The notes beneath the pieces were generated by a model. The model saw only the letters and a list, made by a program, of their open reading frames with translations. It had not been told where the DNA came from and searched no databases. A stretch of DNA of 64,000 bases, taken from Bacteroidota bacterium (GTDB lineage: Bacteria > Bacteroidota > Bacteroidia > Palsa-965). The position numbers were made by a program, and so were the translations under genes. Where the stretch lies: positions 1 through 64,000 of the forward strand of contig JACQAM010000006.1 of the NCBI GenBank assembly GCA_016194975.1, read 5' to 3'. Every line of letters starts with the position of its first letter. Positions within the stretch are counted from its first letter, which is position 1. Shown in pieces: positions 9,701-17,653 of this stretch.

Positions 9701-11345
9701 CGAGCGGAAATTCTTCCTGTATGCTGTAATAATTCTGAATGTCTTTATACTCGCCGGGAGTCAAATGAATATCATCATCAGGATTTTCAATTTTCTGACG
9801 GCGATCGCTTGCTTCGAGTTGATCGAGAAATTCCTGCGCTTTCACGGCATTTGCGCGATAAGGCAACTGATCTTTGAAAAATAAAAGTTTAGAGCGATCA
9901 ACAGATAATCTCGGAACATAATTTTCTTCCAGAGGAACTTCGAGACACCATCTGACTGTTTCGACAGGAATATTGGTAATATTATCAAGTGGAATTCCGG
10001 CGATTTGGATACTTTTTATCGCGATCACACCTGGAATATCCATTATGATATTGATGAGATCAGAAACGTGAATTGTTTTTCTTCGTTCCGCCAGCTTTAA
10101 TTCCTTGTCATCAATGAATCCATGCTGCAGAAGTGGGCCTTCGAAGATTTGGTCTGTCGTGTAGCCCTTGTCATACATTTCCGTGAGACTGTAAAATGTA
10201 ACAGCAGGATCGAGAAATTTTTCAACGGCGTGAAAAACTTCCGCCTGGACAAATTCTACTTCTGCGTTATTTTCCACATCGATCTCCGCACACAAAGCGA
10301 TCTCGTCGATCTTGATGGCTTTGTATCGGAAAAAATCTTCGCCGAGATTTCTGTTAGCCATTAAACGCTTATGAACAGCAGCAACTACCTCATTTATTTT
10401 TGCAACTTTTTCCTGATAGGTTGTGATCAGCGGAATAATATTTGGATCAGGAACGACAAGATTGTAGATCAACTGATTCAATTCATAATTGATCGCAGTA
10501 TCGTCGACTGGAAAAATAAAATTGAAAACGAGATTAACCCAGGCATCACCATTTGGAGTCAGTCCATAGCTGTCAACGGTATATTGTTCAGGAAGGCCGA
10601 TAAAATCCATCGTAATTCCACGCATGTTCGCTTTGATACTTGCGACACTCGTCCAGTCTATACCGGGTGCATCCCAGCTGGGGAATTCGATCTCGAATTT
10701 TATTTTTACTCCATTCAGGTTCGGATCAAGTTGATTTACATTTGGTGGAAGTGAAGAGAGCAAATGTAATTTCAACGTTGAATCGAGTGTATTTGCATTC
10801 AGGTCGCCGAGACTTTCGCAGGAACTGAATTCAAGAAGCACATCATAAAGAACTTTTGGCTGTGAACGGTTTACAGAAGGATCAGGTTGCGTGTAAGTGA
10901 GTGTCCTGTTTAGCGTGTCAACATAAAAAGGAATTTCATTGTCTTTCGATTTTTCTATCCACGCATTCTGAACGCCGAGAAAATCGCAAAACGGCGGATT
11001 GGTCACAGGAATTTCCACATCGATCATCAGCTTCCGGTAATCATTGAACGTGACCGGGTAATTCGGCATGATCTCTTTGGCCTGGAAGAAATTTTTTATG
11101 TCTTCGGGAACATTCGGATCGGTGGTAAGAATGTCCTTGATGTTATAATTCGTGCGATAACCGAGATCTGTTATTGCGTATGCGAGCACTTCGAGTATGG
11201 TGATGCCAGGATCATGAAAATTATCATCCGTCCACACCTTTCCCGAAAGCTCCTGTATGTGCTTCAATCCTTCGGCACGCAGCAGGTCATACTGCATACT
11301 CTTGAAAGGAGGAGGCAATTGCGATATGGTTAAACTTTCGGCCAT
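6789..11345 (-). CDS. Giant eCIS baseplate wedge protein (Afp12/gp6-related, 1518 aa)
   Basis: The N-terminal ~55 residues carry the baseplate-J/gp6 signature: RAEGLKHIQELSGKVWTD, then FHDPGITILEVLAYAITDLGYR. Baseplate wedge proteins of contractile tails build the iris around the spike hub. At 1518 aa it is far longer than usual wedge proteins. The extra central and C-terminal part is beta-rich, with repeated TFTFAGNYAGDV / TITDPFFVT-type strands, ending in a helical tail (KYKKWLLQNAKDTIDKLELSRALNELIEVLK). Such extensions are reported to form a cage around the baseplate of the Algoriphagus eCIS (AlgoCIS), and this protein is a good candidate for the same arrangement. It lies between a 60-aa protein gene and the 1110-aa gene, all on one strand with short gaps. 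Confidence 0.82.
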   Translation of the reverse strand: MAESLTISQLPPPFKSMQYDLLRAEGLKHIQELSGKVWTDDNFHDPGITILEVLAYAITDLGYRTNYNIKDILTTDPNVPEDIKNFFQAKEIMPNYPVTFNDYRKLMIDVEIPVTNPPFCDFLGVQNAWIEKSKDNEIPFYVDTLNRTLTYTQPDPSVNRSQPKVLYDVLLEFSSCESLGDLNANTLDSTLKLHLLSSLPPNVNQLDPNLNGVKIKFEIEFPSWDAPGIDWTSVASIKANMRGITMDFIGLPEQYTVDSYGLTPNGDAWVNLVFNFIFPVDDTAINYELNQLIYNLVVPDPNIIPLITTYQEKVAKINEVVAAVHKRLMANRNLGEDFFRYKAIKIDEIALCAEIDVENNAEVEFVQAEVFHAVEKFLDPAVTFYSLTEMYDKGYTTDQIFEGPLLQHGFIDDKELKLAERRKTIHVSDLINIIMDIPGVIAIKSIQIAGIPLDNITNIPVETVRWCLEVPLEENYVPRLSVDRSKLLFFKDQLPYRANAVKAQEFLDQLEASDRRQKIENPDDDIHLTPGEYKDIQNYYSIQEEFPLVYGIGSPGLPSTATVQRFAQAKQLKGFLLFYDQLLADFLSQLFHVKDLFSMNDALDTNGDPVINKTYFSQSLVNIIPDALPLYMDPVNDAAIVQAFAENRDTFLQRRNRFLDHLMARFAESFNDYAMVVYKIDGPKAPDDLIADKLAFLNNYPLISSARDTGFNYKSPCNIWSIDNISGLERRVSFLCGVDKPQPSILAFGVNFDIRVAANPDEFYFVVLDSSLPRDLVFSPGAIATGFESTDAAKGALELLIIAGLTPEHFVMFNVNNDVITDPMNPGPSPYHFEIICEGNVLGINAQSYPMPADFAQMQTDIASAIQIIYNEFFDNPESNRYNLECFMDKYITTSGPFFPMPPAGCPAIYTYDFTLKDGNTITATTLLTGTIKGLEVELDPPVPVAIQAAENKERLLMDMLRDGSDFNNYRYAFDPMDPSKEIFTVVDRCGDVVASSFEDDFNQHIQGLMLAISLLPPTDNVFQVVASSGNDNPYTAYSISVDLVNPQRLIFTPNETIMSPIGDGFIRFDIDDRPSMSGLIPHVIDANTGDNYFKVDKSLSRIVFPGQKVTISGGPDVGDFVVVKVVPDGTSNSLVYVKEKIPSTTPGYVVMKYSKLVPIVAVNITGSNNKFYIKPGADEVAAKYMADWIRLKFFNHEGMHVVENILLRPKFNELGPPMTISAANNNQLQNVNPLGKATFLKQFAVTALSQPNKTFTFAGNYAGDVQPLQSMRIVGSTANDGTYTIRSAVDSGTDTIITIYESIPGATANGNLQYSKTYVIQSESGGDTITITDPFFVTPANNAVIITDSLEDINNGRFHVSNAVSGSITFDRRVAVISDDFLPIELHNDCIFCRFDDPYSFIISVILPAWQGRFFNQDFRRFFERTLRLECPAHLVMNVCWIDCKQMGEFEHKYKKWLLQNAKDTIDKLELSRALNELIEVLKQLRTVYPTGILHDCNADTGPENAIILNNTVLGNL

Positions 11346-11382
11346 AATAATTTCAACTTTATTCCCTGATTAATTTCAGCGA

Positions 11383-11565
11383 TCAGTTATTGCTGTGTTC
11401 GGCTTCTGCGTTGTGAGAAATTCCGTTTCCCTCTTCAAGCTGTGTGCGCGCCTGCTGTTGGAGTTTCGCGATCAGCTCGTGAACCTGGTTGTAAGGAAGA
11501 TTGCTTAATGCACGAAGAACAGAATTGAGTTCGTTGATGTTGAGATTGAGGTTTACGTTTTTCAT
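11383..11565 (-). CDS. Small eCIS operon protein, 60 aa, unknown function
   Basis: It reads MKNVNLNLNINELNSVLRAL, then SNLPYNQVHELIAKLQQQART and an acidic, polar tail. One amphipathic strand/helix region is predicted, with no signal peptide or membrane segment. It has its own AT-rich leader and lies 33 bases after the second fibre gene and 37 before the giant wedge gene. In-frame preservation inside a packed structural operon supports a real gene. It could be a chaperone or a small baseplate clamp; the sequence does not decide. Confidence 0.65.
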   Translation of the reverse strand: MKNVNLNLNINELNSVLRALSNLPYNQVHELIAKLQQQARTQLEEGNGISHNAEAEHSNN

Positions 11566-11598
11566 AGGAGTGATTTTTTAATTTATTAGGGGATAAGA

Positions 11599-13407
11599 TC
11601 AAACAGCAGAAAGCAGGTTCAGATTTTTCAGCACCTGTTCAAGCGCATTAATGCGGTCGCGCATATTTATAATAAGATCGTTGGTATTGTTATCGCCGGT
11701 ATTTGGATTATTGGCATTTGCAGATGGAGATAATTTGGATTGCTGATAAAGCTGAATGATCTCACTATCACCGGTCATCACATTGAATACGGAAGTCAGA
11801 ACTCCTCCTATACCAATTTCCTTGGAAAACAGCTGAACGCCTGAATTCGGAACTGATCCGGGAATACTTGACGGAGGTGTTGCCCCGGTTTGAAGAGCAA
11901 GTACATTTGTTCCATTGGAACCGATGATAGGTAAACCGGTAACGTTACCGATCACCACATTTCCATTGAGGACTGCTGCGAGATTTGAATTCGGAAGTGT
12001 TTGCCCTGAAGATTCAGAAACATAAAGTGCGACATTATAAGCGTTCTCATTTCCGCTCCACATTCCTGTCGTGTGCACATTAAGCGCAGACCGGACATGC
12101 GTTGTTCCCTGCGCTCCTACAGATTCATTTCTGAAGATCGCAGTGAAACTGTCATTGGAAACACCGTTAACATTTTCATCTACTTCAAGAGAAACAGTCG
12201 GAGTATCGATTCCAATTCCGACTTTCGGTCCGTCTGCACTTTCGTAAAAAATTATTCCGCTTCCTTGAGGACCTGCTGTCCAGAAATTGGAGGTGACAGT
12301 TTGCGTGGTGAGTGATTTCCAAACGCCGCCTTTGAAAACTTGCAGATCTGCAACTGCACCGGGAACAGAATGCCAGCGAACAGTTCCTTCGGCCGCTGTA
12401 TCTGCTAATGAATCTCCGAAAGTAACAGCACCCCCTACAGTTATTTTATCAGATGAAAGAGTTGGTATTATTCCTAACCCCAATTTACCAGTACTGTCTA
12501 CCGTAATTTTTTTATCAGATGATAAGCTGTTATTAATGACGAATCCTCCCCCGAACGGCTGCAAGTTCAGTTGAGAGGCAAGAACCTGAATGGTTGTATC
12601 TCCGCCGGAAAAATCTCCGCTGCGCGCCTGAATCTGATGATTATCTAACGCGAGGTTGTGTCCTATCATTGAACCGGAGAGAATTATTCCCGTATTTTCA
12701 TTGAGTGCGATATTGGTTTGCGCATCTGCTTCAGGTCTGTCAACGTGAAGTGTTGAGTAAGGGAGCTGCGTACCAATGCCGGTTCTGTAATATGTGTTCG
12801 TTGCAGTGGTAATTTTTGGAAGAACAGTAATGCGTTCAATATTCGTAGATCCGTTTTTTTCGCGCAGGCCGAATGCGCCTTCACGCTGACTGATCGCATT
12901 GTCATCGATTGCGCTGAGGTTCCATCCGTCATGTCCACTTTGAAAATTGGTAATAAGAATAGAAACTGCGCCTCCGTCAAATCCATCGAGAACATGGAGT
13001 TTCTCAGGCGGAGCAATAGAATTGATCCCAACGTTTCCTGTTGTGGCATCAATAAAAAGATTACTGATGCTGCTTCCTGTAGTGGAATTGTCTATACTGA
13101 ATCCTTTTACATTTCCACTTGTAGGATTCAGGTTGATATTCCATTCCTGCGAACCATCTGTACTTTCGAAGCAGATCATTTTGTCTTCATTAAGCGTGTC
13201 GCCTTTAATGGAAACAAGACAATCGGGTTCCGGCTGATTTATGCCGACATGTTTTTTCTGACCGGTTGGTGTATCAGTTTTCAGAATGGTGACACCATCA
13301 TCAAGCAGATTTAGTGCTGAATCGAATGAGTCATCAAAATCATTTTGATTAGGAATTTTTCCATTCTCGAATTTCTCGTATAGATAATCGCGGTGTTGTT
13401 GTGGCAT
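11599..13407 (-). CDS. eCIS tail-fibre-like protein (602 aa)
   Basis: The N-terminus (YLYEKFENGKIPNQNDFDDSF, then DSALNLLDDG) matches in pattern the start of the other fibre in this operon (ISYFQSGDEPTAAQF, then LIDDRY). This suggests a shared domain that docks both fibres to the baseplate. The body has repeated glycine-rich beta units of phage-fibre type (ATTGNVGINSIAPPEKLHVLD, STGKLGLGIIP, GPKVGIGIDTPTVSLEV), as in trimeric beta-helical fibres. The C-terminus is a short coiled coil (NDLIINMRDRINALEQVLKNL). It probably recognises or contacts the target surface. No intramolecular chaperone (peptidase S74) motif is seen. It lies directly after the J-like baseplate gene. Confidence 0.75.
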   Translation of the reverse strand: MPQQHRDYLYEKFENGKIPNQNDFDDSFDSALNLLDDGVTILKTDTPTGQKKHVGINQPEPDCLVSIKGDTLNEDKMICFESTDGSQEWNINLNPTSGNVKGFSIDNSTTGSSISNLFIDATTGNVGINSIAPPEKLHVLDGFDGGAVSILITNFQSGHDGWNLSAIDDNAISQREGAFGLREKNGSTNIERITVLPKITTATNTYYRTGIGTQLPYSTLHVDRPEADAQTNIALNENTGIILSGSMIGHNLALDNHQIQARSGDFSGGDTTIQVLASQLNLQPFGGGFVINNSLSSDKKITVDSTGKLGLGIIPTLSSDKITVGGAVTFGDSLADTAAEGTVRWHSVPGAVADLQVFKGGVWKSLTTQTVTSNFWTAGPQGSGIIFYESADGPKVGIGIDTPTVSLEVDENVNGVSNDSFTAIFRNESVGAQGTTHVRSALNVHTTGMWSGNENAYNVALYVSESSGQTLPNSNLAAVLNGNVVIGNVTGLPIIGSNGTNVLALQTGATPPSSIPGSVPNSGVQLFSKEIGIGGVLTSVFNVMTGDSEIIQLYQQSKLSPSANANNPNTGDNNTNDLIINMRDRINALEQVLKNLNLLSAV

Positions 13408-13426
13408 GGTAATGATTATTTAAATT

Positions 13427-16400
13427 TTATTGTACGATAAAGTCCTGTTCAATTATCCAGAAGTCGACTCCTTCTTTCGGAGAGTGACCGATGATGAATG
13501 TTGTAGTGATCTCATCCGCGCCGATTCCGGTAAGGATTACTTCCTTCTTGCCACCACAATCGTCACATGGTTGCCCCGGATTCGGGATCGGATTCAGTAC
13601 GAGATTGGTGTCACATTCGCAATCCTCAGTTTCAAGGACTACAATTTTGTGAAGGGGAGCTGAAGTAAGTACGGAAGCCGAAGTAGAAGTTTCTGCTGCT
13701 TCAATATTTTTCAGAATGATCGGCGGAACATTTTTTCCTACGGGAATAATCTGCTCCATATTGAAACACGTCACGAAATCTACGTACGGGCGCTCTTCAA
13801 CAAAATTGATGATCATTGATTTGTGAATAATGCCGCCGAAAACAATATCTTTCGTAGCGTAAGCCCATGGCGCGAGGAATTGTTTTATTTCTTCATTCAA
13901 TTGCTGTCCATAAAAACCATTGTCAAATCCCGGTAAGAACTTCACTTTGAAATCAACAAGAATTTCTTCGAAGAGCGGATTGCGCACATGAAGTTCTGCG
14001 CATGGCGGTTTGATGGTGTCGATGAAATCGCTGATCTCCGCCAAAGTGATGAGACTTGTTTTCGGTTGCAGCGGATCAACTGCATTTTTATTCTGAAGGT
14101 TGGAAATGATAACGAGAGAAACATGACCGGGAATAAGTTCCTGGATATCGGTAATGGAAGTATAGCGTGTATGATTGAGGCATTTTACTTTATAGATCGT
14201 CGGGAAATGTTCTAGAACGAGATGTTCGTAATCCCAGATCGTGACTGATCGATTCTTGTGGCGCAATCTTTCACTCACGCGGCGATAAAATTCATTGCTC
14301 TGTTCTTTGATGTGTCCGCCGAAAGAAGCATAGGGCTGACTTATCTTATCTATGGCGGCATCAGAGTTGATGAAATCTTTTATGGTTTCGGCCGGGAGTG
14401 ACATTCTCAAATGATCGGGGTCGTTACCGTTATCGGCAAATGTTGCGGTTACCGCTTGCGCCTGTACATCTATGAGATCGCACACTGCAGCAGAATCATG
14501 TTCTACTGAAGCGCGTAACCAGAAAAGCCCTGTTGGCAAAGCCGTATTATCACCATTGAAAATTTTCGGAAGATCAAACGTGAGAATACCGGAAGTGAGT
14601 AATCCATTGGTGGAATCGGAGAGCACCTGGAGTTGTGTGAACTGGTACCACTCATTGTTGAGCATGTAACTCCATTTCACTTTTTGTCTTTCGAGATCAG
14701 GATCGGCACTACCTTCCGCTACTTTGAAAAGAACAGAAAGCGTTTGCGGAGGAACCAGTGCGCTTATGCCAATGAAAAGTTCTCCTTCATCAACAAATTG
14801 CGGGAGCAAGCTGATGTTGGCAGATTGTTTGGTGACTGCAGGATGATTTTCGGCAACACCAAATGGCAGCACATGAAAGAATTGTTCTACACGTGCATCG
14901 TAATTTGCCTTGTTGGTTTTTGCGCTGCGCTGCCGTGTAAGATTTATTTTTTCGGTCGATCTGTAATTGACGGAGATTTCTTTTATCGTTGGAATGTATG
15001 GTTCGTTTGGCAGGCCTGCACCCGAAGTTCCCTTAACGAGATCTATTGCTTGTTTTGCATAGGAGTTCTGGAAAATTCCGCTACCGAAATCCACATCGGC
15101 CAATGTCATTCTTAAGAAGCCTTTCTTTGTTGTAGCGCCGAATTCGCTTACAGGGTCCATGAACGGATCGCGTGGCACGGTTCCAAGAAAGTTCTTACTA
15201 ACGGAAATTGTTTTGTCTTCAGCAACCGGGTGATGCCCGCCAACATTTTTCGCTTGAAAAAGTTGATACCCATTGTTCGTATTATTCAAAGCCCGCCACG
15301 ATTGTTTATCGAGGAGTGCAGCATCTATATTAAAACTGCTCGTTTGCCGTTTCAGGTTTTCTCCTGCAGGGATATAAAAATTATAATAATCAACAAAGCC
15401 TTCTGGAGCTCTTGAAACATCGGGTAGGCCATGCCAAGTAATATTCACGTCCAGTTCCGCGAGATGTTTCTGAAAGATCTCGTTACTGCCAATATAAAAT
15501 GTGGAACCGACAACTGGCTGACTGCCGAATGGTGTGAAGGGTTTTTCCGTTGCGAGAACAGAATCTTCGCTCTGCACAATAATATTTTTTACTTCTATCA
15601 CATCGACGGTAAGATCAGTCGTGAATAAAGATTTATTATTCAATTGTTCGTAGATGTAAGGAGAAGCAACATGTTCCGTATTCAAAATAATTTTCACGAC
15701 CGGCCAATTTGTTTTGAATGGTTGTAACAAAACAGATTCGTCATAAGCAACGATAGGCTTTTGCCCTTTTGTAAGTGTGCGTTCAATAACGAGATCGCCG
15801 TTCGCGTCATAATAAGTGGCAGTTTCCACCTCAGGAAGAATCCATCCCTTTTCGCCGCTGAAATAAACTTTAACAGCTCCTCGGAGTGCGTTGTTAGTTT
15901 GATTCGCGAGATGATTTGCAATAATGGCTGCGTGCTGTGAATGAGGAACAGTTCTGAGTTGATTGGACAAAGAAACTGAAGCATGTGTTGATGGAAGATG
16001 TGTAGCAGCAATAACTGCTGAATGCGGAGTTTGAATTGATGGTCGCTGCGAATTGATACGGATCGTAACAGTGCGAGTTCCCTCGGCAAGAAAGAGCAGC
16101 GGAGAAGCGAATGCAAATCCTACCTCTGCTTGCGGACGATCAGCCTCGCTGCTTCCCTGTGAGATTGGATTTGGCCGGCCAAAAATTCTCCAGCGTTTTT
16201 CATTACCTTCTATCTCAGCGCCAAGTCCGTCTGATGAATTTGCAATAGGTGAAGAATAAATTCGCCATTCATTACTTTGAAATATTGGTGGAGGTAAAGA
16301 AGGATCAGGATGAGGGATGAGATCAGGAAATTCAGATGGTCTAGTATTTGGGTCAATCGGTTTATTGATAAAAACAGATTTCAATTGTTCCACTTTCCCG

Positions 16401-16915
16401 TGGTTGACAACAATGTCCTTATCGGTATCATAAACAAGTTGAACACCGGTCGCATCTTTTTTTGCATCGAGCTCTTTCCCTTTAGGAACCAATGCTGCGT
16501 TCAATTGTTCGGCAAGAGTAAAGATGATATAAACCTGGTCGGCTACTGCGGGCTTTTCCTGGAGATTCAGTACTTCGCGATAATAAAAATCAAGATGGCG
16601 TTGTGTAATAGTGTTGACGTCATCCTGTGCAATCTTGAAAATTTCCAGGAACGCAACGAATAATGCAAAGTGAGGTTCAGTTTTCTGTTCTTCAGAAATT
16701 TCTTTTTGAAAAAATCCAGTCCAATTGCCATCGGGTGCATTCGCGAGATTGAAAAAATTTATTTTGCTTGCATAATTCTGAACGAATCCAACAATATCCG
16801 CAATGCTTCGCTCATCCACCGACACGTATGAAGGGAGGAGCGCATTTAGCAGGCGCTGCGCCTGGCTGGTGCCATCGCGTTGCAGAGAATTTTTATTATT
16901 GCAAATGTCACTCAT
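13427..16915 (-). CDS. Baseplate J-like wedge protein (Afp11/gp47-related, 1162 aa)
   Basis: Starts two bases after the gp25-like gene's stop, as Afp9-Afp11 pairs do. The N-terminus (QRLLNALLPSYVSVDERSIAD, then IVGFVQNYASKINFFN) and the internal YRRVSERLRHKNRSVTIWDYEHLVLEHFPTIYKVKCLNHT belong to the baseplate-J family, whose C-terminal half polymerises into the wedge ring. Long beta-rich insertions (about residues 150-850) make it much larger than phage J proteins (about 300-400 aa). The last 60 residues hold a cysteine cluster (DCECD and CDDCGGK) that could bind metal or form disulphides. A similar CECEC cluster occurs in the 1110-aa protein of the same operon. Confidence 0.85.
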   Translation of the reverse strand: MSDICNNKNSLQRDGTSQAQRLLNALLPSYVSVDERSIADIVGFVQNYASKINFFNLANAPDGNWTGFFQKEISEEQKTEPHFALFVAFLEIFKIAQDDVNTITQRHLDFYYREVLNLQEKPAVADQVYIIFTLAEQLNAALVPKGKELDAKKDATGVQLVYDTDKDIVVNHGKVEQLKSVFINKPIDPNTRPSEFPDLIPHPDPSLPPPIFQSNEWRIYSSPIANSSDGLGAEIEGNEKRWRIFGRPNPISQGSSEADRPQAEVGFAFASPLLFLAEGTRTVTIRINSQRPSIQTPHSAVIAATHLPSTHASVSLSNQLRTVPHSQHAAIIANHLANQTNNALRGAVKVYFSGEKGWILPEVETATYYDANGDLVIERTLTKGQKPIVAYDESVLLQPFKTNWPVVKIILNTEHVASPYIYEQLNNKSLFTTDLTVDVIEVKNIIVQSEDSVLATEKPFTPFGSQPVVGSTFYIGSNEIFQKHLAELDVNITWHGLPDVSRAPEGFVDYYNFYIPAGENLKRQTSSFNIDAALLDKQSWRALNNTNNGYQLFQAKNVGGHHPVAEDKTISVSKNFLGTVPRDPFMDPVSEFGATTKKGFLRMTLADVDFGSGIFQNSYAKQAIDLVKGTSGAGLPNEPYIPTIKEISVNYRSTEKINLTRQRSAKTNKANYDARVEQFFHVLPFGVAENHPAVTKQSANISLLPQFVDEGELFIGISALVPPQTLSVLFKVAEGSADPDLERQKVKWSYMLNNEWYQFTQLQVLSDSTNGLLTSGILTFDLPKIFNGDNTALPTGLFWLRASVEHDSAAVCDLIDVQAQAVTATFADNGNDPDHLRMSLPAETIKDFINSDAAIDKISQPYASFGGHIKEQSNEFYRRVSERLRHKNRSVTIWDYEHLVLEHFPTIYKVKCLNHTRYTSITDIQELIPGHVSLVIISNLQNKNAVDPLQPKTSLITLAEISDFIDTIKPPCAELHVRNPLFEEILVDFKVKFLPGFDNGFYGQQLNEEIKQFLAPWAYATKDIVFGGIIHKSMIINFVEERPYVDFVTCFNMEQIIPVGKNVPPIILKNIEAAETSTSASVLTSAPLHKIVVLETEDCECDTNLVLNPIPNPGQPCDDCGGKKEVILTGIGADEITTTFIIGHSPKEGVDFWIIEQDFIVQ

Positions 16916-16917
16916 CG

Positions 16918-17352
16918 TTAAACGTTTGTTCCTTCATTGATGTAATACGGATAAACAATATTTGATCGCGTGTTGTTGGAAATAATAGTGAAGTTCACGG
17001 TGATCTCAACTTTTCCTTCGAGCGGTTCAATGAGTACGTCAACACTATCAAGATCTACGCGGGCTTCATAAAGAATGATCGCCTTACGTATGATGGCGGT
17101 TACAAAAGGCCTGAAGCCGGCATCCATTGGTTCGAATATCTGGTTGTGAAGATCAGCGCCGAAGTCGGCAAGCATCACACGTTCTCCTAACGTTGTTGAA
17201 AGAAGTATATAAAGCGACTGCTGGATGTCTTCCTCTGCTTTTACAAGCGCGATTGTATTTGTTCCGCTTATGAACGTTGGAGGAAAAGACCATCCTTGTC
17301 CGAGAAAACTTCCCGTTCCAAATATTTCCTGTAATGTTTTTTCGTCGGCCAT
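16918..17352 (-). CDS. gp25-like baseplate wedge protein (Afp9-like)
   Basis: 144 aa from the chosen start MADEKTLQEIFG at 17352. An upstream ATG at 17418 would overlap the PAAR gene by 55 bases and add 22 basic, unrelated residues, so the internal start, 11 bases after the PAAR stop, is preferred. The family signature is clear: GWSFPPTF, EEDIQQSLYILLSTTLGERVML, then ADFGADLHNQIFEPMD, matching the gp25 lysozyme-like wedge domain (not catalytic in this family). The protein links sheath and baseplate rings and triggers contraction. Order PAAR, gp25, J-like is standard for eCIS and type VI relatives. Confidence 0.92.
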   Translation of the reverse strand: MADEKTLQEIFGTGSFLGQGWSFPPTFISGTNTIALVKAEEDIQQSLYILLSTTLGERVMLADFGADLHNQIFEPMDAGFRPFVTAIIRKAIILYEARVDLDSVDVLIEPLEGKVEITVNFTIISNNTRSNIVYPYYINEGTNV

Positions 17353-17363
17353 TTGCTTTCTTT

Positions 17364-17642
17364 TTATCCGATCATTACTGTTGGCTGCCCCACTGCCGAA
17401 GATGCGCCGCAAACGCAAGTGTCACCAACGCGCAAAGCAGGCTTGTTATTGATAAGAACTGTTGTGCTTCCAATAATGAAAGGCGAAGATGTAATATGTC
17501 CAGTATTCGGCGGGATAGGACAAACATGATTGTCCCCCATGACCGCGGCCGGTTTGTTATTGATGAGAACGGTCGGAACACCAGGTCCCACGATGGTTCC
17601 ACCATGTGTTGTTGTATCTCCTACTGTTGCTGCTGCTGGCAT
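17364..17642 (-). CDS. PAAR-repeat spike tip protein (Afp10-like)
   Basis: 92 aa, the usual PAAR length. Two TVLINNKPA repeats (residues about 24-32 and 61-69) are separated by HVCPIPPNTGH, and the C-terminus has VGDTCVCGAS. The cysteines and histidines fit the zinc site that sharpens PAAR cones. The protein caps the beta-needle of the VgrG-like spike and may carry effectors. It is encoded 11 bases after the spike gene. Confidence 0.93.
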   Translation of the reverse strand: MPAAATVGDTTTHGGTIVGPGVPTVLINNKPAAVMGDNHVCPIPPNTGHITSSPFIIGSTTVLINNKPALRVGDTCVCGASSAVGQPTVMIG

Positions 17643-17653
17643 GATCGTTTGGT

